From Streptomyces adustus (GTDB lineage: Bacteria; Actinomycetota; Actinomycetes; Streptomycetales; Streptomycetaceae), in contig NZ_VJZD01000042.1 in NCBI RefSeq assembly GCF_009377175.1, forward strand, positions 1 to 50,480: a stretch of DNA of 50,480 bases, given 5' to 3'. A program made the translations under genes and the position numbers. How positions within the stretch are numbered: position 1 is the stretch's first letter; every line of letters starts with the position of its first letter. Below are positions 41,302 to 49,800 of this stretch, piece by piece. The notes beneath the pieces were generated by a model, which had not been told where the DNA came from, did not search any database, and saw nothing but the letters and a program-made list of their open reading frames with translations.

Positions 41302-42114
41302 ATGGAAAAGCAGCTGTCCACGAAGATCGACGCCAATGTGCCGACCGCCGCCCGGATGTACGACCACTACCTCGGCGGCAAGGACAACTACGCGGCGGAC
41401 CGGGCGGCCTGCGAGGAGCTCGACAAGGTCGTCCCCAGCACCCGTCGGCTCGCCGTGAACAACCGGCGCTTCCTCCAGCGGGTCGTCAGGACCCTGGCGA
41501 CCGACTTCGGGATCCGCCAGTTCCTCGACCACGGCTCAGGCCTGCCCACCCAGGACAACGTGCACCAGGTCGCCCAGCGCGTCGACCCGCGCACGCACGT
41601 CGTCTACGTCGACAACGACCCGATGGTGCTGGTCCACGGCCGGGCGCTGCTGGAGCAGGACGAGCGCACCACCGTCATCCACGCCGACCTGCGGGCCACC
41701 GACCAGATCTTCGACCACCCCGACACCCAGCGCCTGATCGACTTCTCCGAGCCGGTGGCCGTGCTGTTCAACTCGGTCTTCCACTGCATCCCGGACAGCG
41801 AGACCGACGGTCCGCAGGCCGTCGTCCGCCGGGTGAGCGAACGACTCGCGCCCGGCAGCTTTCTGGTGATGTGCCAGCTGGTCAGCGAGGACGCCGAGGT
41901 CCGTGAGTTCGTCACCGACTTCATGGACAAGGCCACGCAGGGCCACTGGGGCCGGGTCCGCCAGGAGAAGGACGTCGCCGCCCTGTTCGAGGGCACCGAG
42001 ATCCTGGAGCCGGGCCTGGTGGAGGTGTCCGGCTGGCGCCCGGACAGCGAGGTGGCGCCGCGTCAGCTCACCCAGGAGTGGATCGAGTTCGGCGGCGTGG
42101 GCCGTCTCGGCTGA
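41302..42114 (+). CDS. DUF574-family SAM-dependent methyltransferase
   Basis: 270 residues. The pattern TKIDANVPTAARMYDHYLGG, DNYAADR and RQFLDHGSGLPTQDNVHQVA is diagnostic of the DUF574 (SAM-dependent methyltransferase) family abundant in Streptomyces; the acidic DNDPMVL loop binds SAM. ATG 41302 is used, with GGGGGAGCG upstream; an in-frame GTG at 41296 is a possible start. The target is unknown. It is convergent with the XRE/DUF5753 regulator. Confidence 0.87.
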   Translation: MEKQLSTKIDANVPTAARMYDHYLGGKDNYAADRAACEELDKVVPSTRRLAVNNRRFLQRVVRTLATDFGIRQFLDHGSGLPTQDNVHQVAQRVDPRTHVVYVDNDPMVLVHGRALLEQDERTTVIHADLRATDQIFDHPDTQRLIDFSEPVAVLFNSVFHCIPDSETDGPQAVVRRVSERLAPGSFLVMCQLVSEDAEVREFVTDFMDKATQGHWGRVRQEKDVAALFEGTEILEPGLVEVSGWRPDSEVAPRQLTQEWIEFGGVGRLG

Positions 42115-42174
42115 CCACCCGGTCGCGGAACACGGCCGGACCGTCCGGAGCGGAGCGGGGGTCGCGAGCCTCGC

Positions 42175-43095
42175 TCACGACCGCTGATAGCGCTCCGCCA
42201 TCGTCGCGCGCAGCAGCCGCATCGACTCGCGCGGATTGAGCGCCTCGTCCGCCAGCCGGTCCAGCGCGAGCCGGTACTCCTCCGTCTCGTCCCGGTCCTC
42301 CAGGAAGTTCGCGCTTCTTATGTGTTCGAGGTAGACGACGTCGGGCAGGTCGAGCCCGCCGAAGCGCAGATAGGTGATCGGTATGGCGGGCGCCGACGCG
42401 TTCGTCACGTCCAGGGGCACGACCTGCACGGTCACATGGGGCCGCTGGGCCATCTCGACCAGGTGGGCCAGCTGTTCGCGCATCACCGTGCGGCTGCCCA
42501 GCACCCTGAGCAGGACCGACTCGTCGACGACCGCCCACAGTTGCGGGGCGTCCTTGCGTGACAACAGCTCCGCCCGGCGCATCCGCAGCTCCACCCGGCG
42601 CTGCACCTCGGCGGCCGTCGCGTTGGGCAGGCCTCGCTCCACCACGGCCCGGGTGTAGGCGGGCGTCTGCAGCAGGCCCGGGACGTACTGGATCTCGAAC
42701 GTCCGGATGGTGGCGGCGGCCTCCTGCAATCCGACCAGACGGTCGAACCACTCCGGCATCAGCCGTTTGTCGTACCGCTGCCACCACCCCGGCTCGCCCG
42801 CCCGCTTGAGCAGCTTGAGCAGGACCGAGGTCGCGTAGTCGTCCGTGCCGTACAGCTCCAGCAGCGCGCGGACGTCGTGCTCCGTCGGCGGCCTGCGGCC
42901 CTTGCCCGACTCGATGCGGGAGAGCTTCGCCCCGCTGAACCCCAGGGTGCGCGCCGCCTGGTCCTGGGAGAGGCCCGCGTCCTCCCGGAAGCCGGCCAGC
43001 TGCACGCCGACCAGCATCTTGAGCAAAGTCGGGGCAGGCTCGGGTCTGTCCAGATAGGGTTCGAGACGGGAGATGCGATGCGACTCGGCTGACAT
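42175..43095 (-). CDS. XRE-family regulator with DUF5753 domain (WhiJ-like)
   Basis: 306 residues. N-terminal XRE helix-turn-helix (GFREDAGLSQDQAARTLGFS and GAKLSRIESGKGRR) followed by the C-terminal DUF5753 region (WWQRYDKRLMPEWFDRLVGL, YVPGLLQTPAYTRAV, FLEDRDETEEYRLALDRL). This architecture is the Streptomyces WhiJ-like family, usually paired with a DUF397 protein and sometimes an AbaA-like anti-sigma-type protein. The adjacent gene upstream on the same strand is DUF397, as expected. Confidence 0.9.
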   Translation of the reverse strand: MSAESHRISRLEPYLDRPEPAPTLLKMLVGVQLAGFREDAGLSQDQAARTLGFSGAKLSRIESGKGRRPPTEHDVRALLELYGTDDYATSVLLKLLKRAGEPGWWQRYDKRLMPEWFDRLVGLQEAAATIRTFEIQYVPGLLQTPAYTRAVVERGLPNATAAEVQRRVELRMRRAELLSRKDAPQLWAVVDESVLLRVLGSRTVMREQLAHLVEMAQRPHVTVQVVPLDVTNASAPAIPITYLRFGGLDLPDVVYLEHIRSANFLEDRDETEEYRLALDRLADEALNPRESMRLLRATMAERYQRS

Positions 43096-43223
43096 CCTCT
43101 ACTCCCAGCTGACCGGCAGAAGTGCCAACCACCCTATCGCACGCCTCCGGTCTCCTTCATGTGTGGCCGGAAAGCAGGGGAGTTGCATTCCGCTCGCGCT
43201 CGCCGTCCGCTGTCGCGGCGGGC

Positions 43224-43454
43224 TCACAGCAGATGGTCGAACTCCCCCTCCTTCGCCCCGGCGAGGAACGCCGCCAACTCGGCCGGCGTGTAGACGAGCG
43301 CGGGCCCGTCGGGGTCGCGGGAGTTGCGCACCGCGATGCCTCCGCCGGTCAGTGAGGCGACTTCGACACAGTTGCCCTCGGCGTTGCTGTGACGGCTCTT
43401 GACCCAGGTGACGTCCAGTGAACTGGCCCGCACACCGTTGCGTACTCCTGGCAT
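43224..43454 (-). CDS. DUF397-domain small protein (XRE partner)
   Basis: 76 residues from ATG 43454 (CAAGGAG 6-7 nt upstream). The DUF397 core VTWVKSRHSNAEGNCVEVAS, IAVRNSRDPDGPALVY and AELAAFLAGAKEGEFDHLL is complete. DUF397 proteins co-occur with XRE/DUF5753 regulators and are thought to modulate them. The regulator gene follows 128 bp downstream. Confidence 0.9.
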   Translation of the reverse strand: MPGVRNGVRASSLDVTWVKSRHSNAEGNCVEVASLTGGGIAVRNSRDPDGPALVYTPAELAAFLAGAKEGEFDHLL

Positions 43455-43636
43455 CGACGTCTCCTTGCTGTTCGTTCCTCGCCGCTGTTCACGTTCCTCG
43501 CCGAACCCCGCGTACGACCGCTGACTTTCGCGCAATTTCTCGTGCAATTGCACGCGGAGGCCTTCAGCGTGGATAATAGCCGTGGCGTCAACCCCCGTGT
43601 GGACGCCGCAACCTGACCTCACATCAGGGGGATGTC

Positions 43637-43984
43637 GTGTCGTCACCTGCACCCGGAGCGGCCCGGCCGGCGGGCGAGGCCGCGCTGTCGGCAGGTGGGA
43701 CCGGTATCAGTGGGGTGCCGGTGCGAACCGTCCACTCCGTACATCCCGGGGAGCGGCCGCCGCCGGGAGCCGGCTGGTCCAGCGGCTCCCGTGCCCCGGC
43801 CGCGCCGCGTGCCGGATGCGGCCAGGGAGGGCCCGTGCCCGCCCGCTCCGCCGTCCGTCGTGCCGCCGGGACACCGCCCGGGCACGGCCCACACCCTGTC
43901 CGAGGACCTGCGCGGGAGCCGGACCGGCCGGCCCCCGCGAGCACCGCCGCCCGTGCCGAGCCGTCGCTCCACCCCCTCCGCTGA
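43637..43984 (+). CDS. Possible Pro/Ala-rich hypothetical protein (115 aa)
   Basis: GTG 43637 is preceded by AGGGGG, and the frame shows high third-position GC until TGA at 43982-43984, 28 bp before the HEAT-like gene. The predicted protein is Pro/Gly/Arg/Ala-rich with no domain, so it may be real or may be leader DNA. Included with low confidence. Confidence 0.35.
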   Translation: MSSPAPGAARPAGEAALSAGGTGISGVPVRTVHSVHPGERPPPGAGWSSGSRAPAAPRAGCGQGGPVPARSAVRRAAGTPPGHGPHPVRGPAREPDRPAPASTAARAEPSLHPLR

Positions 43985-44012
43985 CACGACCGCCGTGGAA
44001 AGGCTCTCCGCC

Positions 44013-44558
44013 ATGCGCCCCGCTCCGACCGCACAGCCGAGCACGCAGCGCACCGACAGCGACGCACCCGCGCGGGGCGTGGCCAGGACCGCCCCCCTGA
44101 TGGCCCTGGGGCAGGTGCCCTGGCACGAGATCCGGGACTCCTCCGGTTCCGCCGCCGCGATCCCGCTGCTGCTCAACAGCGTCGCCTGGGGCGACGCCGA
44201 GACGGCCAGAAGTGCGCTCGACGACCTGAGGAAACGCATCTGCCAGTTCGGCTTCGTCGTCGAGCAGGCCACCGCCGCCACCGTCCCGTTCCTCTGGGAG
44301 CTCGCCCGACTCCCGCACGTCACCTGCCGGGCGCAGATCATCCGGTTGCTCGGCAACATCGCCGACGCCCGTCAGTGGGAGTCCACGGCCGCCGTGTACC
44401 CCAAACTGCTCAACCACCACGAGAACCACGTCGTCTGGGAGCGCAAGGCGCGCCAGGCCGTCCACGCCCGCCGGGCCGAGCTGTGCCACCTGATGGCCGA
44501 GGACGACGCCGAGATCGCCCGCGCCACCACGGAACTCGCCCGCGCTCTGGGGGAGTGA
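44013..44558 (+). CDS. HEAT-repeat-like hypothetical protein
   Basis: 181 residues from ATG 44013 (GGAAAGG upstream). Helical repeats PLLLNSVAWGDAETARSALD, TVPFLWELARLP and AQIIRLLGNIADARQWEST resemble HEAT-like units. The N-terminal 40 residues are Pro/Thr-rich and the last 30 are acidic helical (HLMAEDDAEIARATTELARA). No signal peptide. Common small Streptomyces hypothetical type; role unknown. Confidence 0.65.
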   Translation: MRPAPTAQPSTQRTDSDAPARGVARTAPLMALGQVPWHEIRDSSGSAAAIPLLLNSVAWGDAETARSALDDLRKRICQFGFVVEQATAATVPFLWELARLPHVTCRAQIIRLLGNIADARQWESTAAVYPKLLNHHENHVVWERKARQAVHARRAELCHLMAEDDAEIARATTELARALGE

Positions 44559-44653
44559 GCCACCCGCCCCTCGCCCGCGCGCCGACGGGCCCCCGCGCCG
44601 CGGCGGCGCCGGGTACGGCACCGCACGGCGGACAGGCCGTCCGGGGGCGCCGG

Positions 44654-45013
44654 TCAGGCCGCGCTGCTCCGGTGGGTGCGGTGCCGGCACGCCGAGTCGT
44701 GGTCGGCGCCCAGGCTGGTCCACCAGCGCTCGCAGCACGCGGCGTCGAGCTGGGAGCGGACCGCCTGGTCCAGGGCGGTGCGGCCGGAGTGCGCTGCCGG
44801 GGTCGCGCACAGCCGCCGCAGCCGGGCCACGTCCCTGCGGTGGTCGCACAGGACGCTCTCGCGCAGGACGGCGATCACCGGCACGAGACTCGCGGCCACG
44901 AACAGGCAGCCGGCCCACGCGGGCCCGAAGCGGAACTCGAGGACGGCGGGCCAGGCCAGTCCGGAGCCGGTGGCGAGGTAGAGGGCGCAGAGGAAGCGGC
45001 TGGAGCGGGACAT
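44654..45013 (-). CDS. Small two-span membrane hypothetical protein
   Basis: 119 residues from ATG 45013; no good ribosome site, so an upstream start is possible. Two hydrophobic segments (FLCALYLATGSGLAWPAVLE and GCLFVAASLVPVIAVLR) precede a basic region (CDHRRDVARLRRLC). No family recognised. Confidence 0.55.
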   Translation of the reverse strand: MSRSSRFLCALYLATGSGLAWPAVLEFRFGPAWAGCLFVAASLVPVIAVLRESVLCDHRRDVARLRRLCATPAAHSGRTALDQAVRSQLDAACCERWWTSLGADHDSACRHRTHRSSAA

Positions 45014-45153
45014 CGGGGTACACCGTTCGTTGAGAGGGGCGTGCCCCTTGTTCAACTGCTCACGGCTGATTTGGAAGCGGGCGGCTTCGGACGCGGCGCA
45101 TGTCCGGCGGCGGACCGGGCAGACGGAGCGCACATCCGAGAGAGGGGCGTCGC

Positions 45154-45465
45154 GTGCTGGTTCCGGACCCGAAGGTCGTCAGAAGACTGCTCACCCGCTA
45201 CGCGTCGTTGCAGATCGCCCGTGCCGAACGAGGCGGCCCGGCCGCCGCCGCACGGGAGTTGGAGGACGTCAGCTACACCCTGTGTGTCCTGATGGGGACC
45301 GAGGGGGTGCGGGAGGCGATCGCGAGGGCCGACGCCATGCTGGCGTCCGGGGCGTCCGGGGCGTCCGGGGCGTCCGGGGCGCACGGAAAGACCGGTGTGT
45401 CGACGGCTGTCCGGTTCTCCCCCGTCTCTCCCGGAATTAACACCGAGGTGTGCGAGGGCGCCTAG
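45154..45465 (+). CDS. DUF5133-family protein with Gly-Ala-Ser repeat tail
   Basis: 103 residues from GTG 45154 (GAGAGGGG upstream). The helical core VLVPDPKVVRRLLTRYASLQ and ARELEDVSYTLCVLMGTEGV matches DUF5133, a Streptomyces family of unknown function. The C-terminus is four 9-bp repeats encoding GAS (SGASGASGASGA). Faces the small membrane gene divergently. Confidence 0.8.
   Translation: MLVPDPKVVRRLLTRYASLQIARAERGGPAAAARELEDVSYTLCVLMGTEGVREAIARADAMLASGASGASGASGAHGKTGVSTAVRFSPVSPGINTEVCEGA
45342..45377 (+). repeat. Four tandem 9-bp repeats (GGCGTCCGG) inside the DUF5133 gene
   Basis: Exact 9-bp units in frame, adding three residues each (Gly-Ala-Ser order), so copy changes keep the reading frame and only alter the linker length. 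Confidence 0.85.
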
Positions 45466-45529
45466 ACTCGGCAACCGTGCCGAGGCGCAGCAGCGCAAGA
45501 GGCGTACCAGACGAAAGGCACGTTGCCCG

Positions 45530-45745
45530 GTGTTCCACGATTCCCCCATCTACGACCGACTCATCGCGGAACGCGGAGACGTTCCCGGCCAGGTACGCCG
45601 GGAGGCCGAACGCGTCAGCAGGGAACTGGAGATAGTGCTGCGGCCGACGCAGGCGCTCGGCTATCCCGAGACCGCGTCGCGCGCCTCCTCGCCGGGCGCC
45701 GGGTGGCAGCGCACGGCCCTGATGCCGGGACAGCTGCCGGGCTGA
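45530..45745 (+). CDS. Small conserved hypothetical protein (71 aa)
   Basis: GTG 45530 opens FHDSPIYDRLIAERGDVPGQ followed by VRREAERVSRELEIVLRP, a compact helical protein of a type frequent in Streptomyces. AAAGG lies 12 nt upstream, a rather distant ribosome site. It is convergent with tgmB, 114 bp away, but I see no evidence that it belongs to the RiPP pathway. Confidence 0.6.
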   Translation: MFHDSPIYDRLIAERGDVPGQVRREAERVSRELEIVLRPTQALGYPETASRASSPGAGWQRTALMPGQLPG

Positions 45746-45859
45746 CCGATCCCTCGGTCGCTCGGGGCGCGGCGGGGTGTGGCGCGGGTCGGAACGAGGT
45801 CCCCGGCGCACGGCACGGCTCGGACCGGGCGGGTCGGGGTGCAGGGTGCGGGTCGGGGC

Positions 45860-46846
45860 TCACGGCATGGCGGAACCGGTGCAGTTGGCGTGTTCCGGCT
45901 GCGCGTCCGCCACCGGCCGGGCCAGCCACCGCGCGATGGCATGGGCGATGGGCTGGCCGGTGTCCACCTCGACGAACCCGAACTGGCCCGACTGGTTGCA
46001 CTCCAGGAACCACCAGGTGCCGTCGGCGTCCTCGGCGAAGTCGAAGGCGCCGTAGGCCAGTTCCGCCCCACGGAGGTAGGCCCGCACCGCGTCGGCGATC
46101 CGGGGCGGCACCTCGACGGGGCGCCACGGTACGGCGGACGAGGCGTAGCGCACGTCCACCAGGTCGGGATCGGCGTCCGGGTCGGCCGCCTTGCGGGCCG
46201 CCAGCATCCGCTCGCCGACGACGGTCAACCGGATGTCGGCGCTCTTGGCGACCCGGCGTTGCAGCAGGGTCGGGCCGTACGCCACGGCCGTGAAATCGGC
46301 GTCCGGAGCCACCCGGCTGGTCGGCACCGCCCGGGGCGGGTCCTGCGGATGCGCGCCCGACACGGGCTTCACCACCAGATCCGGATAGCGCTCCGCGAAC
46401 TCGCGGGCCGCCTGCGGGAAGGTCGTGATCAGCGTGGCAGGGACGGGCAGCCCGGTGCGCTGGGCCAGGTGCAGCTGCCACGGCTTGTGCCGGGCGCGCA
46501 CGGCCGCGTCGGGATGGTTCATCCAGCGTGCGCCGCTGCCGCGGAGCATGCCGTAGAGGGCCTGTGAGGACTCCTCGGCCAGCCAGGCCGAGGCGCCGGC
46601 GGCGTTGGCGGCCGGGGCGCCGGGCCTGCGGACCCAGACGGAACGCAGGCCCTCGATGCTCACCAGGCGCCCCGCGGAGGACAGATGGCCGCGGAAGGCG
46701 CCGTGGACGTACTCGCCGGACAGCGCGACGCCGTTGGTGAGATCCGCCGGGTCGAGCCGGACCACCGGGACGCCGGTCGCGTTCAGGTGGACGATCACCA
46801 TGTCCGTCGTGACGTCTTCTTCACAGGTAAGGATCAGTACGGTCAT
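45860..46846 (-). CDS. tgmB: ATP-grasp graspetide maturase (SAV_5884 family)
   Basis: 328 residues. MTVLILTCEEDVTTDMVIVH opens the N-terminal domain; the ATP-grasp core has DLVVKPVSGAHPQDPPRAVP (about 150-175), LLQRRVAKSADIRLTVVGER, and the metal loop FDFAEDADGTWWFLECNQSG, then QFGFVEVDTGQPIAHAI. These are the hallmarks of TgmB maturases that use ATP to form ester or amide links between precursor side chains. tgmA lies 16 bp upstream on the same strand. No PIMT-like methyltransferase follows before 45745. Confidence 0.92.
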   Translation of the reverse strand: MTVLILTCEEDVTTDMVIVHLNATGVPVVRLDPADLTNGVALSGEYVHGAFRGHLSSAGRLVSIEGLRSVWVRRPGAPAANAAGASAWLAEESSQALYGMLRGSGARWMNHPDAAVRARHKPWQLHLAQRTGLPVPATLITTFPQAAREFAERYPDLVVKPVSGAHPQDPPRAVPTSRVAPDADFTAVAYGPTLLQRRVAKSADIRLTVVGERMLAARKAADPDADPDLVDVRYASSAVPWRPVEVPPRIADAVRAYLRGAELAYGAFDFAEDADGTWWFLECNQSGQFGFVEVDTGQPIAHAIARWLARPVADAQPEHANCTGSAMP

Positions 46847-46862
46847 TGTCGGCCGCTCGTGT

Positions 46863-47054
46863 TCAGTCGTCGAAGTGGGTCTTCGAGCCCGCCGTAGAGG
46901 TCGTGGTCCCGAGTTCTCTCAGCAGGGCGTGGTCGCGGGCGGCTATCCGACCGTCGAAGAGTACGTTCAACTGCCGTCCGGAGTCGTAGGCATACGGAGT
47001 CACGAACTCCAACTCCGCAGCTGGGCGTGCGTAGTTGAGCGCGAACGGTTGCAT
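46863..47054 (-). CDS. tgmA: Graspetide precursor peptide
   Basis: 63 residues from ATG 47054 with GGGAGAG upstream. It has the TgmA leader motif PFALNYARPAAELEFVTP and the YDSGRQLNVLFDGRIAARDH block; the core is LGTTTSTAGSKTHFDD. Five Thr plus two Ser and a Lys (K58) can serve as nucleophiles, and the two C-terminal Asp (D62, D63) are the only acidic residues in the core, so rings would close onto them. Expected product: a side-chain cross-linked ester or amide peptide. The maturase follows 16 bp downstream, on the same transcript. Confidence 0.93.
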   Translation of the reverse strand: MQPFALNYARPAAELEFVTPYAYDSGRQLNVLFDGRIAARDHALLRELGTTTSTAGSKTHFDD

Positions 47055-47211
47055 GGTCTCTCCCTCTTCGGTACTGCCTCGATCAAGCGGTGTCGCCCGG
47101 CCGTGTCACTCGGCCCGTTGTCTTCGTGCGACCCCCAGGTACTTATACGAATCGAACGGGTGATTGGTTTCCTTACTCTCCGTGACATTTGGCGCGAGGG
47201 GCGCCGGTTGG
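47055..47211 (-). promoter_or_regulatory. Upstream region of tgmA, putative promoter
   Basis: 157 bp between the DUF1232 stop and the tgmA start, both on the minus strand. An AT-rich pocket near 47140-47180 includes CGTATAAGT on the minus strand, a possible -10, with GGAAAC farther upstream. The match is weak. Confidence 0.3.
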
Positions 47212-47493
47212 TCAGCCCTCGGCACCGGAGCGATCGGGAGAACGGTGCAGGGTGCGAAGGGCGAGCAGGAGCACTCCGATGTCGTCGAGATAGACGGGAT
47301 CGGGCAACAAGTCGGTCGGCAGTACGAAATACAGGACCGCGCCCCAGAAGACCCAGCGCGGCCCGGTCGGGAGTCCCGCGCGGCGCAGACCCTGCCGGGC
47401 CCGGACCAAGCGCACCAACACCCCGACGGCCAGAGCGAACAGAAGCACCGCCGCCACGACGGCGACGGTGATGAACGTGGTGGTCGAATCCAC
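47212..47493 (-). CDS. DUF1232/YkvA-family membrane protein
   Basis: 93 residues from GTG 47493 (GGGAGGGTCC upstream). N-terminal membrane helix TFITVAVVAAVLLFALAVGV, a basic loop, then the DUF1232 motif GAVLYFVLPTDLLPDPVYLD and DIGVLLLALRTL. Family function unknown. It lies upstream of tgmA in the same orientation with a 157-bp gap, so probably separate. Confidence 0.8.
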   Translation of the reverse strand: MDSTTTFITVAVVAAVLLFALAVGVLVRLVRARQGLRRAGLPTGPRWVFWGAVLYFVLPTDLLPDPVYLDDIGVLLLALRTLHRSPDRSGAEG

Positions 47494-47766
47494 GGACCCT
47501 CCCTCGCGCGGTCTGCCGCGCCACGTCTGGTCTACCCCCGTACTGTCCCCCGTCTTTGGTAGTCGAATGCCCGTTTTTGTCGGCGGAAAGCACGTTTGCT
47601 GCGGCCGCTTCACCCGGCTGCTCCACGGTGACGGGGCGGGGGGTGCGGGCACCTGTTCACGGACGGAGCCAAGTCGGCTGCCGCCCCACACGGGTGCGGG
47701 GGCGGCCGCTCCCCGGCCGAGCGCGCCACGGCGTCGGCTGTGTACCCTCCGTGACGACCACCGCGC

Positions 47767-49005
47767 TCAGCGGTCGGCCGGAGGCTCCGTGTTCGCCGTA
47801 CCAGCCGTGCCGGCCGTGCCGGCCGCACCGGCTGTTCCGGCGGGCTCGTCCGGGGTGGCGGTGGGGGACGGGATGTCCGTGGCGGACGAGGGGGACGAGG
47901 TGGACGAGGTGGACGGGGCGGTCCAGGGACGCCCCTTCGGCCCGGCCTTGAAGCGTTCCAGGGTGCGCGTCAACTGCTGGAGCGGAGAACCGCCCGCGCG
48001 GGTGGCCGAGGGGCGCGTCCCGGCGCCCTCGCGGTAGGCGGCCAGTGCCTCGTTCGCCCGCTCGGCCGCCTCCCGGTACAGATCGCGCGACTGCGTCATG
48101 GCCTCCAGCGCCTCGGCGTACATCGCCACGAGCTTGCGCTCGCGCTCCAGTTCCTCCTCCAGCGTCAGCAGCCGCCAGTCCTCGCGCAGTTGGGTCAGGG
48201 CGGCCTCGGCGCCGGTCGGCAGCGGCCTGGGCGACGCGGCGAAACGTGTCACCGCGTCGAGCAGTTCGGTCGGCTCCGAGCCGTCCAGGAAGACGCTGCG
48301 TACGGAGAACGCCGACGCGTCGTAGCCGGGCGCGGCCGGGGTCCCGGGCAGCACCACGGCCCCGCCGCGCGGCAGTTCCACGCCGAACTCGCGCAGGGCC
48401 CAGTTCACCGAGCGCAGTTGGTGCGGCGCGGCACGGTGCTCCACCACCCGGTGGTGCAGACCGGGTCCGAGCAGCGGGGTCAGCGGGCGGCGCCCCCGCT
48501 GGTCGGGGGTCATGGCCTCGTGGACGACGAGATGGACGGCCCAGCTGCCGCGCACCGCGGAGCGCAGCAGCCGCCGTAGCTCCTTGTCGTCCTCGGGGAG
48601 CTGGTTGGTGTCGAGGAACCTCAGGCGGGTGGTGGCCTCGTGGTCCCAGGAGGTGTCCCGCTCCTGCGGCCAGAACATGGTGGCAGGGGAGGGCCAGCGC
48701 TGGTCCCACGGCTGCTCGGCCTCCGCGACCAGCGTCCAGTCCTGTCCGAAAGCCGTGTCCTCGGTGAGCGTCAGCCGCGCCCGCACGGTCACCTCCGGCC
48801 CGGCCGACCAGCGGGCCTCGAAGATCCGCTCGTCCGGGGAGCTCTCGGACTCCGGCACCTCCAGCCAGTCCCGGATCACTTCGGTGTCCTTGAGGAGACG
48901 GAGGTTCTTGCGCAGGGCGTCGGCCGCTGCCGGGCCGAGATGGCGGCCCCGGACGAGCCAGACCGTAGGGGGAAGGGTGGGCTGCGCGGTGGGAGAGGTC
49001 GGCAT
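47767..49005 (-). CDS. Large hypothetical protein with helical C-terminal half
   Basis: 412 residues from ATG 49005. The N-terminal 280 residues look globular (PTVWLVRGRHLGPAAADALR, RLTLTEDTAFGQDWTLVAEA, and TTRLRFLDTNQLPEDDKELR). Residues about 310-360 form a coiled-coil-like helix (LEEELERERKLVAMYAEALE). The tail is low-complexity Thr/Ser/Pro, ending in GTAGAAGTAGTAGTAN from tandem 9-bp repeats near 47793-47845. No family recognised; no signal peptide. Confidence 0.6.
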   Translation of the reverse strand: MPTSPTAQPTLPPTVWLVRGRHLGPAAADALRKNLRLLKDTEVIRDWLEVPESESSPDERIFEARWSAGPEVTVRARLTLTEDTAFGQDWTLVAEAEQPWDQRWPSPATMFWPQERDTSWDHEATTRLRFLDTNQLPEDDKELRRLLRSAVRGSWAVHLVVHEAMTPDQRGRRPLTPLLGPGLHHRVVEHRAAPHQLRSVNWALREFGVELPRGGAVVLPGTPAAPGYDASAFSVRSVFLDGSEPTELLDAVTRFAASPRPLPTGAEAALTQLREDWRLLTLEEELERERKLVAMYAEALEAMTQSRDLYREAAERANEALAAYREGAGTRPSATRAGGSPLQQLTRTLERFKAGPKGRPWTAPSTSSTSSPSSATDIPSPTATPDEPAGTAGAAGTAGTAGTANTEPPADR

Positions 49006-49389
49006 GAGTCCATCTGTGGTGCGGGGACGACGTGCGAAAGCCAGTATCGTCGTCCCGGGGTGCATACGGCCAGGCGGGGGTCGCCCGGCGCGTCGCACCC
49101 ATGAGGTGCGCGGCCTTCTCCGTGTACCACCGGCGCACCCACGTGACCGGTTCCCGCTCCGGCGCCCGGCGGTCGCGGCCGGACGGGTCCCCGCCCTGTC
49201 TGCGGGCCGGGACGGACGGATCTCCGCCCCGCCTCCGCCGGCCTTCGGTCCGGGTCGGGCAGCGATCATCCTCGGCCATATCCGCGCATGTTCCCTTGGA
49301 AAATGCCAAAGCCCTCTCCCGCAGCCGACACATTCCGTAGTCTCAACATCACGTTCGCGATACATCCGTGCGGGGAGGGGGGTTCCTGC
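49006..49389. other. 384-bp divergent spacer
   Basis: It separates the 412-aa gene from the roadblock-like gene and should hold both promoters. A small hairpin GCACC/GGTGC (49095-49109) and a TTGG-AAAATG-CCAA repeat (49296-49309) are visible; no promoter consensus is convincing, and no further gene is supported. Confidence 0.35.
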
Positions 49390-49800
49390 GTGCCCGGAAT
49401 CGACGAGAGTCTGCTGGACGCCATGCGGGTGCCCGGTGCCCGTGGCGCCGCGGTGGTCGACTGGGTCAGTGGGCTCGCCCTGGGCGTGGTCGGCGAGGCG
49501 GCCGGCGGGGACCACGAGGCCGCGGCCGCGGAGACCGCGGAGTTCGCCCGGGCCGCACTGGAGAGCCGCTCCTTCGCACCGGAGGGCGTCGGCGACGGGC
49601 CGGAGGCCGACCCGGGCACCGCGCCGCCCGTGCAGGACGTGATCGTCACGACCCCCGACTCCTACCACGTGCTCACCTTCGTCTCCACCCCCTTCGACAG
49701 CAGCGTCTTCCTCCACCTCTGGCTGGACCGCGCCGACGGAAACCTGGCCCTGGCCCGCATCCGACTGGCCGAGACGGCGAATCGGCTGGTGCTCGGATGA
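49390..49800 (+). CDS. Roadblock/LC7-like small protein
   Basis: 136 residues from GTG 49390. PGIDESLLDAMRVPGARGAA, VVDWVSGLALGVVGEAAGGD and VSTPFDSSVFLHLWLDRADG with ARIRLAETANRLVL match the compact Streptomyces roadblock-like proteins, often next to DUF4388-like partners. These are thought to be signalling or GTPase-associated proteins. Its stop overlaps the following start by 4 bp (ATGA), so coupled. Confidence 0.7.
   Translation: MPGIDESLLDAMRVPGARGAAVVDWVSGLALGVVGEAAGGDHEAAAAETAEFARAALESRSFAPEGVGDGPEADPGTAPPVQDVIVTTPDSYHVLTFVSTPFDSSVFLHLWLDRADGNLALARIRLAETANRLVLG

Noticed and set aside
41302..42114. DUF574 methyltransferase as the missing graspetide TgmC
   Set aside because: TgmC belongs to the PIMT-like family with other motifs; DUF574 is a separate family located about 4 kb away and transcribed from its own promoter.
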